Assembly (NCBI GenBank): GCA_016490735.1
Contig: JAEMWC010000270.1
Span: 40,001-104,000, forward strand
DNA: 64,000 bases
Direction of reading: 5' to 3'
Source: Pachyseris speciosa
Lineage: Eukaryota > Cnidaria > Anthozoa > Scleractinia > Pachyseridae
A program made the translations under genes and the position numbers. Each line of letters starts with the position of its first letter. Position 1 is the first letter of the stretch. Under the pieces are notes generated by a model. It was not told the origin of the DNA. It did no database searches and saw only the letters and a list, made by a program, of their open reading frames with translations. Positions 12,501-24,912 of the stretch are shown here, piece after piece.

Positions 12501-15500
12501 TCACAAGGCTCTCTTCAAATGTTGTTTTCGAAGAGTTAGTTCTAAGCAGTCTTATTGCTTCGCCTTTAATGAAACCATTTTTCACGCCTGGGGGTTGGCA
12601 TGAGTTGAAGTGTGTATATTGAAAGGTTTCAGTCGGCTTGTGGTGGGTTTTAATGTCTAGGATGGATTCGTTTTTGAATCTGTCCCCTTTAAACACCACT
12701 GTATCGAGGAAAGTAATCTCGTTCTCTGATACTTCGGCCGTAAATTTGATGGTTGGGTGGAATTTGTTAGCTTGTTCAATAAAATGATCCACGTTTGTTT
12801 TACCTCAGTCCCAAAGGGAGAAAATATCATCAATATATCTTCTCCATACTTTTGGCTTGGTATCGCTTTGTTGTATTATCTTTATCTCAATTTCAGCCAT
12901 GAAAATGTTGGCAAATGACACTGCCATTTTGTTCCCATGGCCGTTCCATGTGTTTGGAGATAGTTCTCCCCACTGAACTGGAACGAGTTTTCTTTCAGGA
13001 TTAAAACAAGCATTTCCCTAAGGAAGCGTGTTGGGATCGGTGGGTTGTAGTTATGGCACTTTTCGTATGCCTTGCATACTGTGTTCGTTCCTTCTTCTTG
13101 TGGTATATTTGTGTACAAGCTAGAGACGTCCATTGATACTAAAATTGTATCTTGGCCTATCTTTGTTTTTTCTATGAAATTGATAAAGTCCGTTGTTGTT
13201 GTTGTGCGATAGGCTGGAGCAGTGTATCCACAAATGAGGATATTCGCTCGGTGGGGCCGTCACAACCCGAGATGATGGGTCTTCCAACCGGTATAGGCTT
13301 GTGTATTTTAGTAAGTGTATAGAATATGGGTATTCTTGGCGGATCAGGAGTTTGTGAAAGCCATGTTTTAGTCATGCCGTCAATGTGCTTGCCCTGATGT
13401 TGTCGGTTAATGAGGTCATTAACCTTTTCCTGTGTGCTCAGTTTCACAATAGGTGTTTTTAGAGGCTTATAGTGCTCTCTATTGTCAAGTTGCACCTTAG
13501 CCTCATGTATTTTCTCTGTTTTATTCATGATGACTGTTGTAGTTCCTTTGTCGGTTTTTTTGAAGTTTAAAGCGGGGTTGTCTTTCAACTCCGTTAGAGC
13601 TTTTACCTCGTTGCGTGACAGGTTATTTTTGGGCTTAGCTATCGGGATTTCAGCAAGTTGTATCTTGACATTTTCCAAGTAGCTCTCAAGGGCAACAGAG
13701 GGTTGAACCTGTGGCATCAAATTTGACTTAACATGGAAAGGATGTGGTTCTTTGTTTTGCCCGTGAAAAATGTATCTCGCAAGAGTTCCCGCCTAATTTT
13801 AGTTTCTTTAGTTGCGGGCGTGGGAATGAATTTGAGACCCTTTGACAGCACGCTAACTTGGTTGTCAGTTAGATGATGGCTTGATAGGTTTCTAAGGAAT
13901 TTTTCATTCATCTCCCTTTCTCTGGCTAAACGCCTGTTTTTCAAGGTGTTTCTACGCCGTTTGCGCCTTTTGTTTTTTGCAATGTGTTGGTTGCTGTTGT
14001 TGTGATTACCATTGGTAGAGTCAGAGAACAGACTGTTATAACATTCATCCTTTTTATTTTTAAGGACATGCGTACAGACAATTTCTTTCAAGTCAGAAAT
14101 TTGTTTCTGTAAATCGGCTAGGTTAACATTGTTGTTGTTTACAATGTGATTCGCCGAATGCGTTTCGTTGAGAGGATGCCTACTTACAATTTTATGTTTT
14201 CGAGCCGCAAAATGTGGATTAGCCTTAAACTTCCTCTTGTGGCTTTCAAGCTTTCGTTTGTGGAAGAGAGTTAGTGCGTTGACTAAACTCTGTTCGGCTT
14301 TGAGTTTGATGTCTCTCAGTTCTTTAGCAAAAATATCGTCCGGCGTTATGTTTGGCTTTGCCGAGTATTGCAAAGACTTCGGACATGTGCGATTTGCTAT
14401 GTGTTTCTCTAGCTTTTCGATAGAGAGTTCAGTCTTGGCTATTTTAGTCTCCACAGTCTTTTGATCTGTGAATCTCCTCTTTAAACCTCGTTTGGGGAGG
14501 CCTGGCTTTTGAGGACCATTGTTGCTGTGTTTGTTTGGCGGGCTCTTTGGATTGCCATTGCACCGGGGTGGTCTTGGTTGTGATGGTGGAGGGCTGTTCT
14601 CCGTGTCATTTAATCCGTCCAACGGAATGTCGAGCATATCATGGTCATTCAAACTCTCGTTGCCCGTATCGTAACGAAACTCTGGCGTAGGTGGTGGTGA
14701 AAAGTTGATTTCATCGTTTTCACCAGAACTTGGTTCAAGGTATTGCGCCATTGAGTCGTCAACATGAGACATGCTGCAACTGTTATGAGAGGCTACAACA
14801 GTACCGACGGTTTCGACTCTTCGCGAGTCTCTTCAGCTGTTGTTTGAATGTGCTGTTGCAAATTGTTTGAGGGAAAGGTAGAGGAGTTATCTCAATTCCG
14901 TTCCCAATTCCCTCAATTCCGTACAACAAAGGACACAGGCTGGCAATTTCGTTCTGCTTCTTCCAAAGCTGACGTTATTTCAGCAAACGACAATTGGACT
15001 TCTTCAAATACATTTCCAGTGGCACTAGCTGCTATCCTCGACAATTGACGAGCTACTTGTTGCAATCGGTACAATACGTAGTCCGCCACATCATCACTCG
15101 AATCTTGCTCTAGTCTCTTAGAGAGGTCGATGAGATGTAGACGAAGAGTCACCAAAAAATCAACAGTAGAGCTCATTTTCGATTTCACTACGCGAACACG
15201 GCCGGTCTAGGTCGAGGGAAGCGATCCGAAGGCATCGTGGGATAGATCACGTGACATTTCAAGACTGGAACGCCTGGTTGATTTTTTGCAGAAAATTTGC
15301 GTGGTGAGTTAATTCGCAGAAAATTTGGGGAAAGACATGTAATTCAATAGTAATTCGATGCTGGTATTTTTTATCGCTTGCGGGTGTCTTACGTTGATGT
15401 ATTAGAAACAGAGCTTTATAAAGAATTTTTGTGGTAAGAGTTTTGATATTTCGGAAATAATCTTGCGTGTAAAGTCATTCTTATGTTCGGAAAATAGCCT

Positions 15501-16926
15501 GCGTATGTTTATGTCTCAAGCCATGAACCGTGCAGAAAGAAGTAAGTTTTCGCAGAAAATGTGAAGAAAAACTTAATTGGCAATTAACCATGTAACAAGA
15601 GTTGCAACAACTGGAAAGTAATGGTAAAGAAAAACACTCGTACGCCATGGAACGTGCAGAAAGAAGCAAGTTTTCGCAAAAAATGTCAAAAGAAACTACA
15701 TTAGCAATTAATCATTCCTCAAGAGTAGCAATTCGAAAGTCGTCTTGAAAAAAGTTTTTAATATTAATTTTGACCCTAAAAACGCGCCATAAAACACCTC
15801 TATCGACGATCGGCCAATCAATGTACCCTAACTTTTCTTCCGGTCACCTACTGTGGAAATTTTCCGCGTTATGTTATCTCCACGCAAACACTCGTGCGTC
15901 AAACAGTTCACTGGTTTATCGTTATGTCGCATATTCGCCGTCTTTGACTATTAAAAGTTTACTTGACCCATCGTCATAGCAGAAAACCTAACTGAGGCGC
16001 ACAACCTTCAGAAAGCAAAGCAACTATTTTGCATCCAATCTTTCCCGCGCAAATCGCTCCTGTTGGCTGCATTCGCATTTAATATACTGTCAACGTTAAC
16101 ATCCGGTGCAAATAGGTTTTTTTCCCCAATTTCTCGGCGTCTATTCACTCGTTTTGAATAATGTTTTTCTTTTGCTTGAAAGATCACAGTAAAAAGTTCA
16201 TTTTCATGGAGAAAAATAAAAATCGAAAATTTTATACCCTAAGCGTACACGGTAACGTTGAAGGTAAGAAAACTTGCTGAACAGGTAATTGAAGTAGGGA
16301 GAGAATTCCAAATTTTAGGACCTTGAAAGAGAATTATAAATTGTTTAATTTTTGTACGAAGCTTGGAATACAAGAGGCCAATGAAATCCAGTGCCAGACC
16401 CCAACAATAAACCGATACCGGGGAATCGAACTTCCAGCACTGTACTGGGACATTTTCTCACGTGACGTTGATCATCGTATATCACGTGACAAATGATTTT
16501 TTTTTTCCACTTGAAAAATAAAGGCGCAATGATCGCATCGAAAGTTCCAAAGCTAGTTCAATTCATTTGGATTCTTTGCTGGTAACTCTCCCTTTTCTAC
16601 ACAAAGTCACCTTTGCTCTAATATAAAAGCAGGGTAATTGCTAGAAAAATTAATTAGTATTTTTTTAATGTTTCCATCAAAACAAATATGAAATGAAGAA
16701 TGATCCTCGCAGTTGTGAACGCAATTTATGCAATTGCGAAAAGAAGCCTGAAAAAAATTCAGGACTTCAACGGGGTTTGAACCCGTGACCTCGCGATTAC
16801 CGGTGCGATCACAACTGCGAGGATCATTCTTCATTTGATTTCATTTCCGCAATTCATGTATGAATTATTTCATATATCATTCACACTCATTTCTTTCACG
16901 GGAACATATGAACCCACAATTGACCT

Positions 16927-16967
<41 letters not shown>

Positions 16968-17176
16968 ATCGCACCGGTAATCGCGAGGTCACGGGTTCAA
17001 ACCCCGTTGAAGTCCTGAATTTTTTTCAGGCTTCTTTTCGCAATTGCATAAATTGCGTTCACAACTGCGAGGATCATTCTTCATTTGATTTCATTTCCGC
17101 AGTTCATGTATGAATTATTTTATATATCATTCACACTCATTTCTTTCACGGGAACATATGAACCCACAATTGACCT

Positions 17177-17217
<41 letters not shown>

Positions 17218-17436
17218 ATCGCACCGGTAATCGCGAGGTCACGGGTTCATACCCCGTTGAAGTCCTGAATTTTTTTCAGGCTTCTTTTCGCAATTGCATA
17301 AATTGCGTTCACAACTGCGAGGATCATTCTTCATTTGATTTCATTTCCGCAGTTCATGTATGAATTATTTCATATATCATTCACACTCATTTCTTTCACG
17401 GGAACATATGAACCCACAATTGACCTGCTCCCAACA

Positions 17437-17467
<31 letters not shown>

Positions 17468-17743
17468 ATCGCACCGGTAATCGCGAGGTCACGGGTTCAA
17501 ACCCCGTTGAAGTCCTGAATTTTTTTCAGGCTTCTTTTCGCAATTGCATAAATTGCGTTCACAACTGCGAGGATCATTCTTCATTTGATTTCATTTCCGC
17601 AGTTCATGTATGAATTATTTCATATATCATTCACAAAACAAATATGGTTTTTGACGATTCAAATTGACGCTGAAAATAAGTGGCAATCCTCTTTTACGGA
17701 TTGTAGGATTGGGCGGCTTGACTATCAAAAAGCAAATGAGGTT

Positions 17744-17778
<35 letters not shown>

Positions 17779-18973
17779 CCCTGCTAGGTGATGCTTCTTA
17801 GTTTGGAAAAAGGTCCATCTAGAAGCCATAATAAAATCTGTCACCATGGCTACCATGGCGTAGAAAATACGCTCACCTGCAACAGAATCTTCATTTGATC
17901 TTCTAGCATGATTTGCTTCTATTTTGCAGCCACTTGAGTTGGTGGAGTGACAGATATGCGAACATGATCAATGGCACAGGTAAGTGTATACAAATGCTAA
18001 ATAATTTTTCTATATTGTCACATGGATACCAGATGAAAAATTCCGAGTTTCCGAAAAATCCAACAGGATTGAATCCTATGACCCTTCACCTTCCGTTTTC
18101 AAGTTCGGATGCTCCAGCGGATGTTCTACCCAAGCTTGTGGCAGCTTAGGCCATTAAACTAGGCTCAAGTCACAAACATCCTGCGTACTGCTAGAATCTG
18201 AATGTCATTCAGATCTACGTTCGCACAGACGCAAAATGTACTCCACAGTCGAATTAACTTTGTTTTTCAGGCTTTTATCCCCAATTTTGGGGCGAAGGAG
18301 TCTATTTTGTGGATTACTGAACCTTCCAAAAACTATTTATTCTAAACTCCTTTTTAACAGCGGTTTGTAAATGAGTATCGTGGAATCAAAATAAAAATAA
18401 TTACGCTAGCGAATCATAAAAACGCAAACAGCGTAATGAACAATCAGAATTAGAAGTGGTTACATGTGCAGCCTGTGCCAAGCGCGGGAAAATGCGTGCA
18501 AGTGAGACACAATTTCCTTGGTCGGGAAAGTGGTGCGTGTTTTGCCAACCAGTTACTGAGGGAATTAATGCCAAGACAAAGAAAACTGGAATTACTTTCG
18601 ACACTCAATTGAAAACCACGAATTTTGGCACAATTCTGTAATAAGGATTAAATAGATGTGGTGCATTTTAATTTTTCCTAATAGATGGAACTCAGTTCGC
18701 ACCAAAAGTTTCAAAAGACGATACTCTGGAGATCTTCTCACCCGATACTTGCAGGTACGTTTGTATATGTGATCTCTTGCTGTTGACTCACCTGACGGCG
18801 GCATTCCACACCCCAAAATATATGGAAAGACTATTGTGAATTAAAGGGATTCTGAGATTGTAGGATCGTGTGGCTAGGCAAAGGATGCTCAGCGTTTAAA
18901 TTCTACTTCATCTGAACATTTTTCTATATAACAAACTACCATAACAGACCACCATAACCATTCATACCTTGTT

Positions 18974-19023
<50 letters not shown>

Positions 19024-22000
19024 TATTAGTGTTGTTGTTGTTGTTGTTGTTGTTCATGTCTCTCAGTTTGGTCTTTTTGCTCGAGGGCAACTGGGCCTCA
19101 CGCCACGAATACGTTTCTTAGTAGTCTTGCTGTTCCTAATAACGCTGCCTTCTGCAGGAGCTCTATCTTTGCCGGTTGTCACCCCCAACCGTCTTCAGAT
19201 GACTTTCTAGATTTCCAGATACAATCCCCAGTGCGTCAATCACCACAGGGACAAAAATCGCCTTGATATTCCACATGCTACCTAGCTCCCGTCTCAGATC
19301 CTGATATTTCTCTACTTATATTTCTCTACTATAATTATCACCATCATCATCATCATCATTATTATTATCATTATTAATCATCATCATCATCATATTTTAA
19401 CGTCACTTTACCTAAGAGTCATACTCTGTAACACCCTGATGAAGGAAGGCTGTGCCTCCAGAAATATTGGTTTTAAATATGTTTTCCTCGCCGTATAACC
19501 AGCCTTGCTTGTTTTTTTACCGCTTGTTAATTTTCAATTTTATAGCGGGTTAGATCTACTACAGGATCCGGCTCTTCTATATTGCAACGGTTTTCCTTGC
19601 TTGTATATTCCAGTTATTTTTTTTAGCACATTTTCATACTGAAATAAGAATGAAACTTTGCGAGTTTTCCAGAAATATATCTACGGCCTTTGAAATGACT
19701 GAAAAAATTGACTTCCTTTGGGAATCTATTACATTAGAGTAGTTTTCAATTGAGTGTCGTAAAACCAAAACCAAAGCAATTACTCCAGCCAATTACAACC
19801 GACAGAAACAGTGTAATGGGCCAAAATCAGAATACGAAGTAATTACACGTAACCGGCGCAAAGCGCGGAAAATACGCGCGTGCAAATCACAATTGGTTAA
19901 GCAGTGCAATAAGCCGATCAGAATACAAAGCAATTACATGTAACCGGCGCAAAGCCGGAAAATATGCACGTGCAAATCACAATTGGTTTTGGTTTCGGTT
20001 TTCATTGGTTGAGAAAGTGGCGTGAGCTTTCCTGGCCAATCACAGAGCAAAGCAATGCAAAACCAAAGCAAAACCAGAATTACTTTCGACACTAAATTGA
20101 AAACCGCTCTAATAGATCACTTCGATGTAACTGCAAAACCTTGCATGCATGATTTCATGGTAATCCCAGAGTTACTGTAGAATTGACCCACCCCTTACAC
20201 CAAAATGCATCAACATCCCTTCCCCTCCACCTGAGAAGGCCACAGTCTCAATAAGACATAAAATGGGTGCCAACTTCCTAGCCGGCTCCCCGCATTTTAA
20301 TAAAGACAGTAAACGTAACACAACAATCAATATTTGATTTGATTTGTCTTTGCAGATCGCTTTACGTCGAGTCACACCGTTAAGAAAATTAAACTGTATC
20401 ACTTCGTAGCTCCCAAAAAACTGTTCCGAAGCGGTGATGAGTATCCACCGAATAAAGGATTCTGTGTTCCTCCCGGCTGTTTACCATCTGGTTTGCTTAA
20501 CATCAGTCTCTGCCAGCCAATGAGTAAGTGTGCGCCGTTATGCCAACAATCAGAGACTGCATGACTAGACAGTAAACGCACGAGATTGTTCGGTCAGTGC
20601 AACGTTACTCAATCAGTCAGTCAGTCAGTCAGTCAGTCAGTCATGCAGTCAGTCAGTCAGTCAGTCAGTCAATCAGTCATCAGTCAATCAGTCAGTCAGT
20701 CAGTCACTCAGTCACTCATTCATTCATTCATTCAAACAATCAGCCATTCAATCTGTCAATCAATCATTTATTCAAATAATCAGTCAGTCAATCAATCAAT
20801 CAATCAATCAATCATTCATTCAAACAATCAGCGCGAATTCGCGCTCGCTTTACGTTTTCACCCTCGCTCCAAACCTTTCGCTTGAAGAGACCGTCCCCCT
20901 CGCATTCGACCAACGCAAAAATACGGCTGTTTTGCAGTCTACCGGTGCGTGAGAGGAAACAAAACTATTCCTTGCAGAAAAATCAAATAAATGTGTTCGG
21001 CGCGTCATAGCACCTTTAAAGAAGAATTGTAAAGAGAGAGTATTTTACCGTTTGAATTAGTTAATTGTGTCGAAGAGAAGAAAAGAATTTTTTCAGCGCT
21101 TGCCGAGACCGCAAATAATAAGGGACTCTCAAGGGACTCTTGACGGATCGTTCGTATTTATGCAGATGAAGCTTAACAATATGACAACCAAATGTCACAT
21201 GAGGTCGAGGCCATCCACCAGCCAGCAAGTCCAAGATGGCGTCTAAACCCTGAAATCGCACGGCATCACGACAAAACCCGCGGGGCATCGTAAAACCCGC
21301 GGGAAAACGACACGATTAGAATGCGTACTCCTTCGTCGAACGCAATAACTAATATAAGACACAATACAAGAATACAATAAATAACATGTAGCCACCAATT
21401 CTTTGGTATCATTTTCGTGATTCTACTTTTAAGTGGAGGAAAATCTAGGCACTTTTATCTCCAAAGCATCACGTCAAGGTTACAGTCTCATCTTTTTTTA
21501 GGAGTTTATCCACGTATAAGTATTAGTTATGCAGTACTTTCGAGTGCTATTCCATGGGATATCTCATGAATCACTTGTATTTTGTGTGCAGGGCTAGAGC
21601 CTGAGCTCGTGTGTATACCAAGAAAAAAAAACAAGTGACAAGTGCGATACTCCATGGTATGCCATGAAAAAGCTTTGCATACTTATTTTATACCACGCCG
21701 TAGAAAATACAGAAGCCCATACACTCATGGGACACAAGGCTGATGCAGGATGGAAAGGCTGTATAAGTGTATATATACTTCCGAACCGCGGAATATAAAA
21801 CAGCTTTCCTCTATTCTGATTGGTTCTATTTTCTATGGCATGGTGTAAAAGAGTGTAGCCGACCCAACAGGCCTATTCCCGCCTATCCACAGCGATTGCA
21901 TGTTTAGGATAACACAGAGAGATAGGCCAAGCTTGCCAAACGTCTAATGAAACTCACTATAACATATCAAGGCCATACGCCATTGCATTTCGCGGCAACG

Positions 22001-22901
22001 CTACTCACAAAATGCAAAATTTAGAGACAAAAGCGTTGCAAGGGGCTTCGTAAATCTGCTTGTCTAGAAGTCAGTCATGGTTTGATTCTAATGAGATTTT
22101 TTGGGCTTTTTTCAGATCCCCCTATAATAATTTCTTCTCCACATTTCTATGAAGGAAATAAGTCTCTGCTGAAGACTGTGAACGGCCTCGATCCTGTAAA
22201 AAGCGCTCATGAAACTTACATAGACGTCGAGCCGGTAAGAAAGAAATACATTCCTTCATATATTTTTCATGATGGTGATCAAAAACTGCTTTGCTGTCAT
22301 AAACGGAGATCAAACAAGGATTTCGTCTACGAAGGTAACATTTTAGGACTACTTACAACTAGTTGTGTTGCTCAAGAATACAGCTGAGAGTAATTCCCGA
22401 AGCCGGACTGTATTACGACTCCATCCTCAGCTATTAAACTGCATTTCGCAGACATATAAATCTAAATTACATAAAACATTCCGAGTATAATGCCAATTTT
22501 TAACGTTTTGGTGCTTATAATTCATGTTACACGAATTACGGTAAGGACGGTGCCACTGGTCCAATGCAGAAATATCCATTCACGCTTGGTCCCCCTGCCG
22601 CTGCGTTACTGGAATCTAAACAAAAGAAAACTGGGGCAGCCACGCATTTTTTCTTTTTTTCAGAGAAAACTAAGCAACGATAATTAAAAAGCTTTTGAAA
22701 TACGTGACGATGTATCGCAGATTAGTGTTTACGAGGCTGGAAGTATCTCAAGCTCTCCCTCTCTCTCCCTCTCTCTCTCCCTCTCTCTCTCTCTCTTTTT
22801 TTTTGTTTGTCCAATCTCGCACAAATACAATACAATTTTTAATCCTGTACTGTAATATAATTGCCTCTGTTTCAATAGACTGGCCTGCCACGATTAAATT
22901 G

Positions 22902-22979
<78 letters not shown>

Positions 22980-24881
22980 ATTTTATTTTTAATAAACCTT
23001 TATGAACCTTTATGAGCATTTTTTTTTTCGCGAATGGTTCAAGCTTTGTTTGACAAGAAGTACAAATATCAAAGCGGCTCGACGTATCGATATCATCGCT
23101 GACATCATCAGGGACCTTTAGCAAAGAGGACGAGAACGTCAGGAAGTCGACATCTCTGGCAACTTTGGAACTGGGATGAGACCGCCGTTCGCTGCGAGAA
23201 AAATAACTTCTTTCTACTCTGACATCTACGAACAGAGCCACCGTTTTAAGAAATCCACAGAGTGAGCGAGCAATAGGCTAAAAAGATAAGAAAAATTAAG
23301 CTCAGTACTCACGCTCACTACAAAAAGGGAAACATCATGTCATGAAGTCCTGAACGTCACGTGAACGACGAGTTGTGGAAACTAGGGCATACGCAATAGC
23401 ATCGAACTATGAGTTCTCAACTTCCGGTAGCTTGCGTGCAGGCTCTCCATTTTTTTGTTGCGGCAGTCAATCGATCGGCGAAGCCGCGAGTCACGAACGG
23501 CGCACGCAAACACCCTCTTTTTGAATTCCCCGCGTTCGTCCACGAACGCAGCATCATGATTGGTCAGAAGTGACAGGAGATAACAGACGGTATGAAATTC
23601 ATGAAACCAGATGAGCCGCGCATTGAACCAAACATGGTGGCGTCCGATATCTGCAAAGCTCCAGGACGTTCACTCCGTATTTCAGGGTGACCAAAAATGT
23701 CATTTGCCACGGCATGCCATTTCTTCAAAGAAATGTTTTTGATGAGGTTCGTTGAACGCTTATCGCCCGGTGTAAGTACAGCAACATTCCCACTCGGGTA
23801 AGCAGGGGTAAGACATCACGACCTTCACGCTGGTCTTGTTGTTTCCCAGTAGGTTATAAATGTTCAAATTTTGTAAGGAGTCCTCAGAGACTTTCTTGGG
23901 AATGGTCCTTAGCACGGGTAAAGCCTACATAAGCTCCTGTTTTTGCGAGCACATGGATTACACACGCGCTGCGATAAATTTGAGGATTTAGTGAATTTAG
24001 TGAGGATTTAGTGACAATGCTCTCACACATCTCCGCTAGCACTTCACCTCGGCTGCCGTCTCTGTTTGAAGGTCGGTACAGATTTTCTGAACATTTACGA
24101 CAACTTTTCCCTGTTCCATATTTCACGCTGAAACAGCATCTCCTTTCCCCGCCCCAATTTTCTCGCTGCTGCACTGCTCGTGAGTCGCGGCTTCGCCGCG
24201 CGATTCGCTGCCGGAACAAAAAGAAACTGGAGAGCCTGCTTGCAGGCTAAACTTCCAGTCGTTCACGTCCTCGGCGTCTAAGGGCTCTTTGCAAAAGGTT
24301 AGCAGCGGGTTTGTTCTCTCAACCGCAAACTGCACTTTGAGGTCAGCCGTTTTGCCGTCAGAGGTAAGACGTTCGCGCTTTTGCTGAAACATTCTTTCTT
24401 TCTTTCTCTCCATTATCAAGACGTGAACGCCAATAAAGTTGTGAGCATCAAAATATGTTCAGAGTGCATAAGCTTAGAGCATCTGAAAAATATCTGATTA
24501 CTCCCCTGAATTTCCCTTTTTGGATCCTATTAGCACTTACGTCTAGCACTTTGTTAATTGCACTTGCTATAAAATGTTTTCCCGCGTAGTTATAAACCGC
24601 ACAAAAATGCCTCTCAATTGGAAAACACGGTCGTTATGGAAACCCCTTTATGGTCCGGAATCCTAAGATGCGCATATGCGCATGCGCAAAAATAACAGGA
24701 GGCACCAAACTTATCTGGTGCCAGGCTCACAAAGTACGCTAATTTAGTATAAATCTACAAGCGTTCTATCACCAATGCCGTTCTCTGATTGGCTACGCTA
24801 CTCGCTATCTATTCTGTGATAGATAATAAGTAGTGGTTGTCAAAACAAAATGGTGAAACACGAAAATTTGGTTTATCAACG

Positions 24882-24912
<31 letters not shown>

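Larger units (their letters stand above)
11525..15805. mobile_element. 4.3-kb foldback composite element with internal PLE
   Basis: The left arm (about 11525-11975) and right arm (about 15228-15805) are long inverted repeats, readable almost base for base: ATCACGTGACATT, CTGGAACGCCTGG, GACATGTAATTCAAT, CGCTTGCGGGTGTCTTACG and GACCCTAAAAACGCGCCAT all recur inverted. The right arm is longer because of a 123-bp internal duplication. Between the arms lie a minus-strand ORF (14913-15188), a hammerhead ribozyme and a degenerate PLE. A second, outer inverted match GTTACCGTGTAC (about 10919 and 16249) may mark the full extent, about 5.3 kb. The whole sits in intron 5 of the CD36-like gene. Confidence 0.75.
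16807..17635 (+). repeat. 250-bp tandem array with tRNA-like heads
   Basis: Three tRNA-like units start at 16942, 17192 and 17442, exactly 250 bp apart and nearly identical. Each unit is a tRNA-like segment, a CCTGAATTTTTTTCAGG hairpin, CGCAATTGCATAAATTGCG (itself palindromic), and a conserved spacer with TCATGTATGAATTATTT and GGGAACATATGAACCC. Because the spacing is constant, this is satellite-like amplification and not independent SINE insertions. Confidence 0.9.

Noticed and set aside
16942..17514. Three functional tRNA genes
   Set aside because: The anticodon arm cannot form a standard stem and loop, and the units belong to a 250-bp satellite-like repeat with diverged relatives elsewhere.
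18456..18641. Plus-strand ORF with Cys-rich start
   Set aside because: It lies within a MITE copy and overlaps its terminal repeat; no family match is apparent.
20586..20885. Ser-Gln-Ser-Val frames downstream of exon 8
   Set aside because: Same simple-sequence artefact from CAGT/CAAT repeats.
22748..23241. ORFs ending in Tyr-Ile repeats
   Set aside because: They run through the TA dinucleotide tract; the remaining part has no recognisable domain or splice-linked partner.
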